From JAZNOQ01 sp045589215 (lineage in GTDB: Bacteria; Bacillota; Clostridia; Oscillospirales; CAG-272), in NCBI GenBank assembly GCA_045589215.1, contig JAZNOQ010000085.1:19134-83133 (forward strand): a stretch of DNA of 64,000 nucleotides, in the 5' to 3' direction. Positions 57,364 through 64,000 of the stretch are shown one piece after another; positions within the stretch are counted from its first letter, which is position 1, and every line of letters starts with the position of its first letter. Under the pieces are notes generated by a model. It worked only from the letters and a program-made list of their open reading frames with translations. It was not told the origin of the DNA and searched no databases. A program made the position numbers and the translations under genes.

Positions 57364-57392
57364 TCGACAAATACGGTGTTTTGTGGTATAAT
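57364..57392 (+). promoter_or_regulatory. Promoter of topB
   Basis: TCGACA (57364-57369), a 17-base spacer ending in TGG, and TATAAT (57387-57392), 28 bases before the start codon. Confidence 0.8.
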
Positions 57393-57420
57393 GATAAAAA
57401 AGACGAAGGAGGGCGGACGA

Positions 57421-59805
57421 ATGGTTCTGATCATCGCGGAAAAGCCGAGTCTCGGCCGTAATATTGCGGCGGGCATCGGGGATATGAAGAAGCGTGACGG
57501 CTATCTCGAGGGCGAAGGCTATATCATCTCGTGGGCATTCGGTCACCTTTTTTCGCTTTGTGATATTGAGGCGTACGGCGACCATAAAGATGCACCGCAG
57601 GATACGGAAACGCCTACGCGTTGGACGATGGATAACCTCCCGTGCTTCCCCGAGGAGTTTCGCTTTGAGCTTCGTAAGGATACGAGGGCAAAGGGAAGGG
57701 CAACGGTAGACAGCGGCGTTGAGCGGCAGTTTATGACGCTCCGTATGCTTTGCCACCGCCCCGACGTGGATACGATCGTCAACGCGGGAGACGCCGACCG
57801 AGAGGGCGAGATCATCGTGCGGCTTTGCATTCAGCACGCCGCGCCGCCGCCCGAAAAACGCCTCCTTCGGCTTTGGCTTCCCGATCAGACGCCCGAGACC
57901 GTTCGCAAGGCACTCGCCGAAATGAAGGAGGAGCGTGACTACGACGATCTCGCGAGCGAGGGCTTTGCCCGCACCTACATCGATTGGCTGTACGGCGTGA
58001 ATCTCACCCGCTATGCGACGCTTCGTACGGGTACGCTTTTGCGCGTCGGACGGGTCATCATACCGATCGTGAAGGCGATCTATGACAGGGATATGGCGAT
58101 CCGCAACTTTGTCCCCGGAAAATATTACGCCCTCGTCAGTAAGGAAAAGACCGACGGGGAAGAGGTCGAGCTTGTTTCGAAGAAGAAATTTGACGAGGAC
58201 AAGCTGTACGAGGCGCAGGAGCTTTCGAAAAAGTACAACGAATCGGGTGCTGTTGTCACGTCGGTCAAGCGGAAGAAGGACACCCTCTCTCCGGGCAAGC
58301 TCTATTCCTTGTCAAAGCTTCAGAACCTGCTCGGCAAGAAGTACAAGATGTCGATGAAGGAGAGCCTTGAGATCATTCAGCGGCTCTATGAGAGAGGCTT
58401 TTTGACCTATCCGCGTACCAACTCGGAGTACCTCGCGACGGCGGAGAAGGATAAGATCCGAAGGATCGTCGGAAACGTTGCGAAAATGGGATATCCCGTA
58501 GCCTTCCGTGAGGATAAGACGATCTTTGACGACAGCAAGATCGAGTCGCATTCGGCACTGACGCCGACTTATAAGATCCCGCAGAAGGATGCGCTCTCCG
58601 AAAAGGAGGCACTCGTATACGGAACGGTGTTCCGCCGCTTTGTCGCGGTCTTTTGCGCCGAAAAATGCGTTGTGTCGCGCACCGAGATCACGATCCGCGT
58701 TGGCGGGGATAATGATTTCGCGGAGGATTTCGTCCTGAAGGGAACAGTGATGCTGGAGCCCGGCTGGACGAAGTACGATGACAGACCGCAGAAGGACAAG
58801 CTTTTGCCGAATCTCTCGAAGGGAGACCCGGTCAACATCGACTTTAAGCCCACCGAAAAGGAGACCTCGCCGCCGAGACACTACACGATCGAGACGCTCA
58901 ACAATTACCTCAAAAACCCCTTCCGCGAGGAAAAGGCGGCGGCGAAGGAGGCTACGGAAAGCGGTGACACCGAGACGGAGGGATCCGAAAACGATGCCGA
59001 GGATTACCGTGCGATCTTTGAAGGTCTTGAGCTTGGCACCGAGGCAACACGCACGGGCATCATCGACAATGCGCGGAACAGTGGCTACATCGCGTTGACA
59101 AAGGACGTTTACACGATCCTGCCGGGTGGAGAATTCCTGATCGAATCGCTTGCCGCGATGCAGATCAGCATGGACAAATACAAGACAAGCGAAATGGGCA
59201 AGGCACTGAAGAAGGTCTTTCGCGGTAAAATGACGGTGAAGGAAAGTGTTTCTCTTGCCGAGCGTGAGATCGCGGAGATCTTTGACAAAAAGGCGGGAGA
59301 GGATCTCTCAACCGACAGCGACACAGGCTTTGCCTTCGAAACGATCGGGAAATGTCCGCTGTGCGGGGGGGACATTCGTAAGATACGCGGCTTTTACGGC
59401 TGCTCGGGGTACAAGGACGGATGCAAATTCGGTGTCAGCACCTCGATCTGCAAGCGCGCGATCTCGGTGTCGAACGTGAAGCTTCTCCTCGAAAACGGAC
59501 GGACGGGGATCATCCGCGGCTTTGTTTCGAAGAATGGAAAGACCTTTGACGCCGCGCTAAAGCTTGACGAAAACGGCAAGGCTGTGTTCGATTTTGAAGC
59601 CCGTGACCGTGAACGTGCTCCGAAGGTGTCGCCTCCTGTACCGATCTGCCCGAAATGCGGAGGCAGGATCGTTAAGGGGCGGACTGCATATGGATGCGCC
59701 AATTGGAAGGAAGGGTGCGAGTTCCGTATCCCCTTCGTATCCGAGGACGGTACCGAGGTTGATGACGCAGCGGTCGTAAGGATCCTGGCAGAAAAAAACC
59801 AATGA
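57421..59805 (+). CDS. topB: Type IA DNA topoisomerase, topoisomerase III type
   Basis: A 794-residue enzyme. The Toprim metal site is visible as IIAEKPSLG and DADREGE, and the catalytic tyrosine is Tyr330 in FLTYPRTNSEY. Two zinc-ribbon repeats close the protein (CPLCGG ... CSGYKDGC and CPKCGG ... CANWKEGC); the E. coli enzyme lacks such a double ribbon, but it is common in Firmicutes. An acidic insertion lies near residues 515-540. It unlinks and relaxes DNA, often with RecQ-type helicases. The ATG at 57421 has AAGGAGG eight bases upstream. Confidence 0.95.
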   Translation: MVLIIAEKPSLGRNIAAGIGDMKKRDGYLEGEGYIISWAFGHLFSLCDIEAYGDHKDAPQDTETPTRWTMDNLPCFPEEFRFELRKDTRAKGRATVDSGVERQFMTLRMLCHRPDVDTIVNAGDADREGEIIVRLCIQHAAPPPEKRLLRLWLPDQTPETVRKALAEMKEERDYDDLASEGFARTYIDWLYGVNLTRYATLRTGTLLRVGRVIIPIVKAIYDRDMAIRNFVPGKYYALVSKEKTDGEEVELVSKKKFDEDKLYEAQELSKKYNESGAVVTSVKRKKDTLSPGKLYSLSKLQNLLGKKYKMSMKESLEIIQRLYERGFLTYPRTNSEYLATAEKDKIRRIVGNVAKMGYPVAFREDKTIFDDSKIESHSALTPTYKIPQKDALSEKEALVYGTVFRRFVAVFCAEKCVVSRTEITIRVGGDNDFAEDFVLKGTVMLEPGWTKYDDRPQKDKLLPNLSKGDPVNIDFKPTEKETSPPRHYTIETLNNYLKNPFREEKAAAKEATESGDTETEGSENDAEDYRAIFEGLELGTEATRTGIIDNARNSGYIALTKDVYTILPGGEFLIESLAAMQISMDKYKTSEMGKALKKVFRGKMTVKESVSLAEREIAEIFDKKAGEDLSTDSDTGFAFETIGKCPLCGGDIRKIRGFYGCSGYKDGCKFGVSTSICKRAISVSNVKLLLENGRTGIIRGFVSKNGKTFDAALKLDENGKAVFDFEARDRERAPKVSPPVPICPKCGGRIVKGRTAYGCANWKEGCEFRIPFVSEDGTEVDDAAVVRILAEKNQ

Positions 59806-59829
59806 GATTACAAGATGTCTGACAACAAT

Positions 59830-59867
59830 AAAGCAACCGCAGACCAAATTCGGTCTGCGGTTGCTTT
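59830..59867. terminator. Bidirectional rho-independent terminator
   Basis: A 16-bp stem (59830-59845 with 59852-59867) and 6-base loop, with TATTTTTT on the right and A-rich sequence on the left. It ends topB and the convergent small gene at 59879. Confidence 0.93.
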
Positions 59868-59878
59868 ATTTTTTGTGA

Positions 59879-60166
59879 TTACTCTGCTACGGTCTCTTCA
59901 GCGGCGTCTTCGCCTTCAGCGACCTCGCACTCTTCCTCGCACTCCTCGTCCTCGTCGTAGTTCGAGAGGTCGGTGCACTGGATCGTGAAGGTAATGCACT
60001 TCTTGAACACCTTAACGAGAATGACCTCGACAGCGGTGAACACTGCAGCGATGCCTGCGACCACGCCGACGGTGATCAGAACGCCCTTGCCGATCTTGGA
60101 CCAAACCGAGGGCTCTTCAATTTCCACAACCTTGCAGGGGCGGAACTTTTCAAGAAATTTCATCAT
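59879..60166 (-). CDS. Small membrane protein with acidic tail, unknown function, 95 aa
   Basis: I do not recognise this protein. A basic N-terminal part (MMKFLEKFRPCKVV) is followed by one membrane segment (about 27-52, Val, Ala and Gly rich), a short KKC-containing link and a tail in which about half the residues are Glu or Asp (EDEECEEECEVAEGEDAAEE). AAGGAG at the proper distance and a strong terminator support it as a real gene. By the positive-inside rule the N-terminus should be inside, which would place the acidic tail outside. It lies 36 bases after the thioesterase gene and may share its transcript. Confidence 0.65.
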   Translation of the reverse strand: MMKFLEKFRPCKVVEIEEPSVWSKIGKGVLITVGVVAGIAAVFTAVEVILVKVFKKCITFTIQCTDLSNYDEDEECEEECEVAEGEDAAEETVAE

Positions 60167-60202
60167 GATCTGTATCTCCTTATCATAAAATTATTTTTCT
60201 TT

Positions 60203-60949
60203 TCAGCGGATCGGTTCGACCGTGATCCGCGCTTCGGTAACGGGAGTTCCGTCCTCGCGCTGTGCGCGGAGACAGTAAGCCGTTCCCGATTTGCTGTTTT
60301 GCTCTTCTCCGCAGAACACCTGAAGTGTGTCGCCGTAGCGCGCCTCGTGCAGGTAAGAGATCACCACAGACGTGATGCGCCTTTCCGTGCGGCAAGGCAG
60401 ATAATCTGCAAGCATATCGGCGTAGTGGGTGTTGTTCATGTGGAGATTGTAGTCGAGATCGGAGCAAACGATCCGTCTCGTTGCAACTTCGAAGAGAGGT
60501 TGTCCCTTCGAAAAGCGCAGTCTTGTAGGCAAAGACTCGGAAAGCTCGACGGGCGGCTCCTCCTCAAATCCGAAATCGTAATCGGTGACACGTCTGATCT
60601 CATGTGTCTTGATATCGAGAAGGGAAGAGACCGATGTCCCGCGTGCAACAGCTTCGCCGCCGCGCCTGATCTCGTAGCAACGGTTAAAAAACAATCCGTG
60701 GCTTTCGGGAACCCACGTGTCTACGGTGATCTCGTCGTACGCGTAAAGCGGTGCGAGCAGCTCGACCGAGAACCTGATCACTACGAACCCGAGTGCCTTC
60801 TCTTCACGCAGCTCGTCGAGATCGTGCCCGAGGGAGCGGCAGTGCCGCGACGCCGTTTCCTGCATATAGGCAAGGATACGCGAGGGCGTTGCCGTGCGGT
60901 CGCATCCGGTGTCGTGCCAATTGATCGTGTATTTTTCGGTATACTTCAT
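60203..60949 (-). CDS. Acyl-ACP thioesterase family protein, 248 aa
   Basis: A double hot-dog fold as in plant FatA/FatB and bacterial acyl-ACP thioesterases. The first half has the INWHDTGCDRTATPSRILAY-like helix entry, and the second half has the catalytic pattern SDLDYNLHMNNTHYA, where Asp, Asn and His are expected. It frees fatty acids from acyl carrier protein in the cytoplasm. It lies 50 bases after the aldolase gene on the same strand, probably in one operon, although the reactions are not linked. Confidence 0.9.
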   Translation of the reverse strand: MKYTEKYTINWHDTGCDRTATPSRILAYMQETASRHCRSLGHDLDELREEKALGFVVIRFSVELLAPLYAYDEITVDTWVPESHGLFFNRCYEIRRGGEAVARGTSVSSLLDIKTHEIRRVTDYDFGFEEEPPVELSESLPTRLRFSKGQPLFEVATRRIVCSDLDYNLHMNNTHYADMLADYLPCRTERRITSVVISYLHEARYGDTLQVFCGEEQNSKSGTAYCLRAQREDGTPVTEARITVEPIR

Positions 60950-60999
60950 AAAGGCAATATCCCGGGGGGAGAGTCCCCCTCGGGATAAGGATGCTGAGA

Positions 61000-61965
61000 T
61001 TAAAGCGAGCCGTTCGAGCCGAGCACGTTGATGATCTTGTGCTTGACCATCTTCTTGACCTCTTCACGAGCGGTGGTAAGGTAGCCGCGGGGGTCAAATA
61101 CTGCGGGATCGTTCGTAAGGGTGCGGCGGATGCCTGCGGTCATTGCGAGACGGATATCGGAGTCGATGTTGATCTTGCAGACTGCCATCTTTGCTGCCTT
61201 GCGGAGCTGTTCCTCGGGAATGCCGATCGCATCCGGGAGCTTACCGCCGATCTCGTTGATCTCCTTGACGTATTCCTGGGGAACCGAGGAAGCACCGTGG
61301 AGAACGATCGGGAAGCCGGGAAGCTTCTTCTCGATCTCTTCGAGAATATCGAAGCGGAGCGGAGGGGGAACGAGGATTCCTTCCTCGTTTCTCGTGCACT
61401 GTGCGGGGGTGAACTTGAACGCACCGTGCGAGGTTCCGATCGCGATCGCGAGGGAGTCAACGCCGGTTCTGGTTACGAATTCCTCAACCTCTTCAGGTCT
61501 CGTGTAGGAGGAGTCTGCTGCGCTGACCTTGACGTCATCTTCAACGCCTGCGAGTCTGCCGAGCTCACCCTCAACGACGCAGCCACGCTCGTGTGCGTAC
61601 TCAACGACCTTGCGGGTCAGAGCGATGTTGTCCTCGAAGGAGTGGTGCGAGCCGTCGATCATAACCGACGAGAAGCCGCCGTCGATGCACGCCTTGCAGA
61701 TCTCGAAGTCTGCGCCGTGGTCGAGGTGGAGTGCGAGGTCGATGCCGCTGTCCTCGATCGCTGCCTTAGCGAGAGCCATCAGGTAAGCGTGCTTTGCGTA
61801 CTTACGTGCGCCTGCGGAAACCTGAAGGATAACGGGGGACTTTTCCTCGGCAGCAGCCTCGGTGATCGCCTGAATGATCTCCATGTTGTTGATGTTGAAT
61901 GCACCGATTGCGTAGTGGCCTTCATAAGCCTTCTTAAACATCTCGGTCGTGGTGACAAGAGCCAT
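61000..61965 (-). CDS. fba: Fructose-bisphosphate aldolase, class II
   Basis: A zinc-dependent TIM barrel of 321 residues. The zinc and catalytic residues are Asp82 and His83 (LHLDHGAD), with the further motifs MIDGSHHSFEDN, VEGELG, IAIGTSHGAFKF and LHGASSVP. It splits fructose 1,6-bisphosphate into the two triose phosphates of glycolysis. AAGGAGATG precedes the ATG and a good promoter lies at 62053-62081. The leader has a small TGCCAC/GTGGCA hairpin near 62000. It gives the glycolytic end of the sugar pathways seen elsewhere in the window. Confidence 0.97.
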   Translation of the reverse strand: MALVTTTEMFKKAYEGHYAIGAFNINNMEIIQAITEAAAEEKSPVILQVSAGARKYAKHAYLMALAKAAIEDSGIDLALHLDHGADFEICKACIDGGFSSVMIDGSHHSFEDNIALTRKVVEYAHERGCVVEGELGRLAGVEDDVKVSAADSSYTRPEEVEEFVTRTGVDSLAIAIGTSHGAFKFTPAQCTRNEEGILVPPPLRFDILEEIEKKLPGFPIVLHGASSVPQEYVKEINEIGGKLPDAIGIPEEQLRKAAKMAVCKINIDSDIRLAMTAGIRRTLTNDPAVFDPRGYLTTAREEVKKMVKHKIINVLGSNGSL

Positions 61966-62052
61966 GATTTTACATCTCCTTAAGCTTTGAAATACTCGAA
62001 TGCCACAAGGTGGCAGGGAGCCTCTTGCGAAGCCCCTATTTTTCTAAATAAC

Positions 62053-62081
62053 AGTATATCACAGCTTTGTGAATAAATCAA
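62053..62081 (-). promoter_or_regulatory. Promoter of fba
   Basis: TTGATT (62076-62081), 17 bases, TATACT (62053-62058). Confidence 0.8.
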
Positions 62082-62139
62082 GAGATTTGGGAATATTTTT
62101 TTGAATTTTTACAGGTACAAGATGCATTTCGGCGCGAAT

Positions 62140-62574
62140 TTACCTTACGTCCTTCCGTTCCTCAAGCGCGGCGGCGGCAGGACGCTCATCGGAAGGGGAC
62201 TCCGCCGACCTTTGTACCGTGCGGAGTCCGATGGGAAGCCCGAAGCTGACCGCGATGGCGTTGTCTACCGCGCGCATCGCCTCCTCGTCGAGGTGTCCCA
62301 TTTTCTCCTTCAGCCTTCTTTTATCGAGCGTGCGGATCTGCTCGAGCAGAATGACGGAGTCCTTCTGAAGTCCTGCGCGGTCGGCGTAAATGTCAATGTG
62401 CGTCGGCAGCTTGGTTTTCCCCATTCTTGACGTGATCGCCGCTGCGATCACGGTCGGGCTGTATCTGTTGCCGATATCGTTCTGTATAATGAGGACGGGA
62501 CGAAGCCCGCCCTGCTCGGAGCCGACCACGGGACTGAGATCGGCGTAATAAATATCTCCTCGTTTCACACTCAT
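62140..62574 (-). CDS. MazF/PemK family endoribonuclease toxin without visible antitoxin, 144 aa
   Basis: The start [21 protein letters not shown], then [19 protein letters not shown] and the end [13 protein letters not shown] are those of EndoA/MazF, which cuts single-stranded mRNA at short sites. The conserved Arg and Thr/Ser positions are present, so it should be active. Typical members have about 115 residues; here a tail of about 28 residues rich in Ala, Glu and Arg is added. The ATG at 62574 has GGAG upstream. No MazE-like or ribbon-helix-helix antitoxin gene lies on either side. The leader carries GACTTGCA...TGCAAGTC. Confidence 0.9.
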   Translation of the reverse strand: MSVKRGDIYYADLSPVVGSEQGGLRPVLIIQNDIGNRYSPTVIAAAITSRMGKTKLPTHIDIYADRAGLQKDSVILLEQIRTLDKRRLKEKMGHLDEEAMRAVDNAIAVSFGLPIGLRTVQRSAESPSDERPAAAALEERKDVR

Positions 62575-62755
62575 ATTCTTACACTCCGTTTTGCTTATGT
62601 GACTTGCAAAGGGGCGATGCCCGCCGTGCAAGTCTATTTTGCCGCAGAGTGAAGCCTTTTAATCACCGAATGGACAAGAAAGGCAATTTTCTCGTGCGGC
62701 ATCTATCGACATTTTATGCAAAAAAGGAATGTGTGCGTGCCCGTTTCCGACAAGA

Positions 62756-62792
62756 AGAGGGCTGATCCACTTATTTCGTGAATCAGCCCTCT
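62756..62792 (-). terminator. Hairpin after ftsH, probable terminator
   Basis: An 11-bp stem (AGAGGGCTGAT with ATCAGCCCTCT) plus CAC/GTG inner pairs lies 20 bases after the ftsH stop. The T tract is poor on either strand. Confidence 0.6.
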
Positions 62793-62811
62793 GTAAAGAA
62801 TATTCGGTTGT

Positions 62812-64000
62812 TTAATGATTTCCGCCGAAGCGATTTCCGTCGGAGGGATCGTTGTCATTTCCGTTATCACGGTCGCGGAATCTGCGTGCCTCACGCTCAC
62901 GTTCTGCTTCGCGCTCGCGGCGCTCCGCTTCTTCCTCTGCCTTCTTCGCTTCTTCTGCGAGTCGGCGGTCATTCTCCTCGCGGCTGCGGCGGAGCTTCGC
63001 CTCGGTCATGTCTTCAAGCACCTCGAAGGAGGTTTCGCCATCCATAGCGGCTCTGAACTGCTCGCCGTCCATGACCTCGTTTTTCAGAAGGAACTCCGAA
63101 ATAAAGTGGAGCTTATCCATATTGTCGGTGAGGATCTTGCGTGCCTTTTCGTATGCCTCGGTGATGATGCGATGCACTTCCTCGTCGATCTTCTTCGCGG
63201 TGTCATCGGAGTAATCCTGCGACGAGTTGAAGTCTCTTCCGAGGAATACCTCGCCCTGATCCGAGCCGTAGCAGATCGGACCGAGCAGGCTTGACATACC
63301 GAGCTTTGTGACCATCTGCTGTGCGCTCTTCGTGGCGCGCTGAATATCGTTCGATGCGCCACCTGACACGTCACCGAAGATGATCTCCTCGGCTACTCTG
63401 CCGCCGAGCAGGGAGGCAATGTTATCCTCCATCTCCTGCTTGTAGACGCTGTAACGGTCCTCCTTCGGTGCGTACATCGTGTATCCGAGCGCCTTGCCGC
63501 TCGGGATGATCGAGATCTGCGTAACGGGGTCAAGCGTGGGAAGCATATGGCGCACGATCGCGTGGCCTGCTTCGTGATATGCGGTGTTTTTGAGCTCACG
63601 CTCCTTCATCTTACGGGATTTCTTCGTCGGACCGACCTCGATGCGGATGAGCGCATCCTTGATGTCATACATGCCGATGAGTGCCTTGCCGCGGCGTGCC
63701 GCAAGGAGGGCTGCCTCATTCAGAAGATTTGCGAGGTCTGCACCCGTAAAGCCGATCGTGATGCGGGCGATCTCTTCGAGCGAGACGTCCTTTTCCATCG
63801 GCTTATTGCGCGCATGGACCTTCAGAATATCGGTTCTGCCCTGAAGATCGGGGTAGTTGACCGTGATCTGGCGGTCGAATCGTCCGGGACGGAGAAGAGC
63901 GGGGTCGAGAATGTCGGGGCGGTTGGTTGCCGCGATGACGATGATGCCATCGTGCGAGCCAAAGCCGTCCATTTCAACGAGAAGCTGGTTCAGGGTCTGC
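62812..64000 (-). CDS. ftsH: ATP-dependent zinc metalloprotease FtsH, C-terminal part (5' end outside window)
   Basis: The frame is open to the right edge; the visible part starts in the AAA domain just before the second region of homology ([20 protein letters not shown]). The zinc site HEAGH and the later Asp in [11 protein letters not shown] show an intact protease. The last 70 residues are a very charged tail (many Glu and Arg, then Asn, Asp and Gly). FtsH degrades misfolded and regulatory membrane proteins at the inner membrane. The membrane anchor and Walker motifs lie outside the window. Confidence 0.96.
   Translation of the reverse strand, partial: QTLNQLLVEMDGFGSHDGIIVIAATNRPDILDPALLRPGRFDRQITVNYPDLQGRTDILKVHARNKPMEKDVSLEEIARITIGFTGADLANLLNEAALLAARRGKALIGMYDIKDALIRIEVGPTKKSRKMKERELKNTAYHEAGHAIVRHMLPTLDPVTQISIIPSGKALGYTMYAPKEDRYSVYKQEMEDNIASLLGGRVAEEIIFGDVSGGASNDIQRATKSAQQMVTKLGMSSLLGPICYGSDQGEVFLGRDFNSSQDYSDDTAKKIDEEVHRIITEAYEKARKILTDNMDKLHFISEFLLKNEVMDGEQFRAAMDGETSFEVLEDMTEAKLRRSREENDRRLAEEAKKAEEEAERREREAEREREARRFRDRDNGNDNDPSDGNRFGGNH

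Noticed and set aside
62575..62811. A MazE-type antitoxin gene upstream of the toxin
   Set aside because: No frame of suitable length with a ribosome site is present; the interval holds hairpins and the ftsH terminator.
1..64000. CRISPR arrays, rRNA, prophage or insertion sequences
   Set aside because: No regularly spaced repeats, rRNA cores, integrase or transposase genes were seen anywhere in the window.

Overview
The window looks like a chromosomal stretch from an anaerobic Bacillota of class Clostridia, probably an uncultured gut or digester lineage. The signs are the block smc-ftsY-rdgB-yhbY-nadD-yqeK-LCP-rsfS, RNase Y, a SigH-like sigma factor, DUF4364, DUF1292 and DUF1385 proteins, a rubredoxin-fused flavodiiron protein, strong AGGAGG ribosome sites and many promoters of the form TTGACA - 17 bp - TATAAT. 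No rRNA, CRISPR array, prophage or insertion sequence was seen. Both end genes (a ROK kinase and FtsH) are cut by the window edge.

Layout. 0-1.2 kb: end of a ROK sugar kinase and a sugar-phosphate isomerase/epimerase. 1.3-4.7 kb (minus): a two-gene operon of proton-antiporter-like membrane subunits, with no other complex I or Mrp gene in view. 5.5-20.4 kb (plus): the most striking region, a transport locus with a giant substrate-binding protein (1214 aa), a permease pair, a secreted NHL-propeller/TPR/YIP1 membrane protein, a giant DUF5696-like surface protein (1575 aa) and a second, divergent permease pair, but no ATPase. It starts from a consensus promoter and a leader with a 12-bp hairpin, and ends at a strong terminator. 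20.4-25.1 kb (minus): GDPD phosphodiesterase, branched-chain aminotransferase, RNHCP protein and a large polytopic membrane protein.

25.2-36 kb: a run of housekeeping and stress genes: DUF1385, flavodiiron protein, methylglyoxal-synthase-like protein, LRR lipoprotein, ABC-F ATPase, homoserine dehydrogenase, DUF4364, sigma factor and zinc ribbon. Three of these carry substitutions at residues normally needed for catalysis. 35.9-44 kb: a carbohydrate island with two AraC-type regulators, two glycosidase-like DUF6259 proteins, a Gfo/Idh/MocA oxidoreductase and a sugar isomerase, with regulator-shaped control regions. 44-64 kb: core genes (RNase Y, D-aminoacylase, a candidate structured RNA that may be 6S, DUF1292, tRNA-Thr, the smc-to-rsfS operon, topoisomerase III, thioesterase, aldolase, MazF-like toxin, FtsH).

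The sugar-handling parts fit together as surface capture and import (5.7-20.3 kb), intracellular cleavage and modification (36.9-43 kb) and entry to glycolysis (ROK kinase, class II aldolase). The substrate cannot be read from the sequence. Family names rest on recognised motifs; no database search or structure prediction was run.
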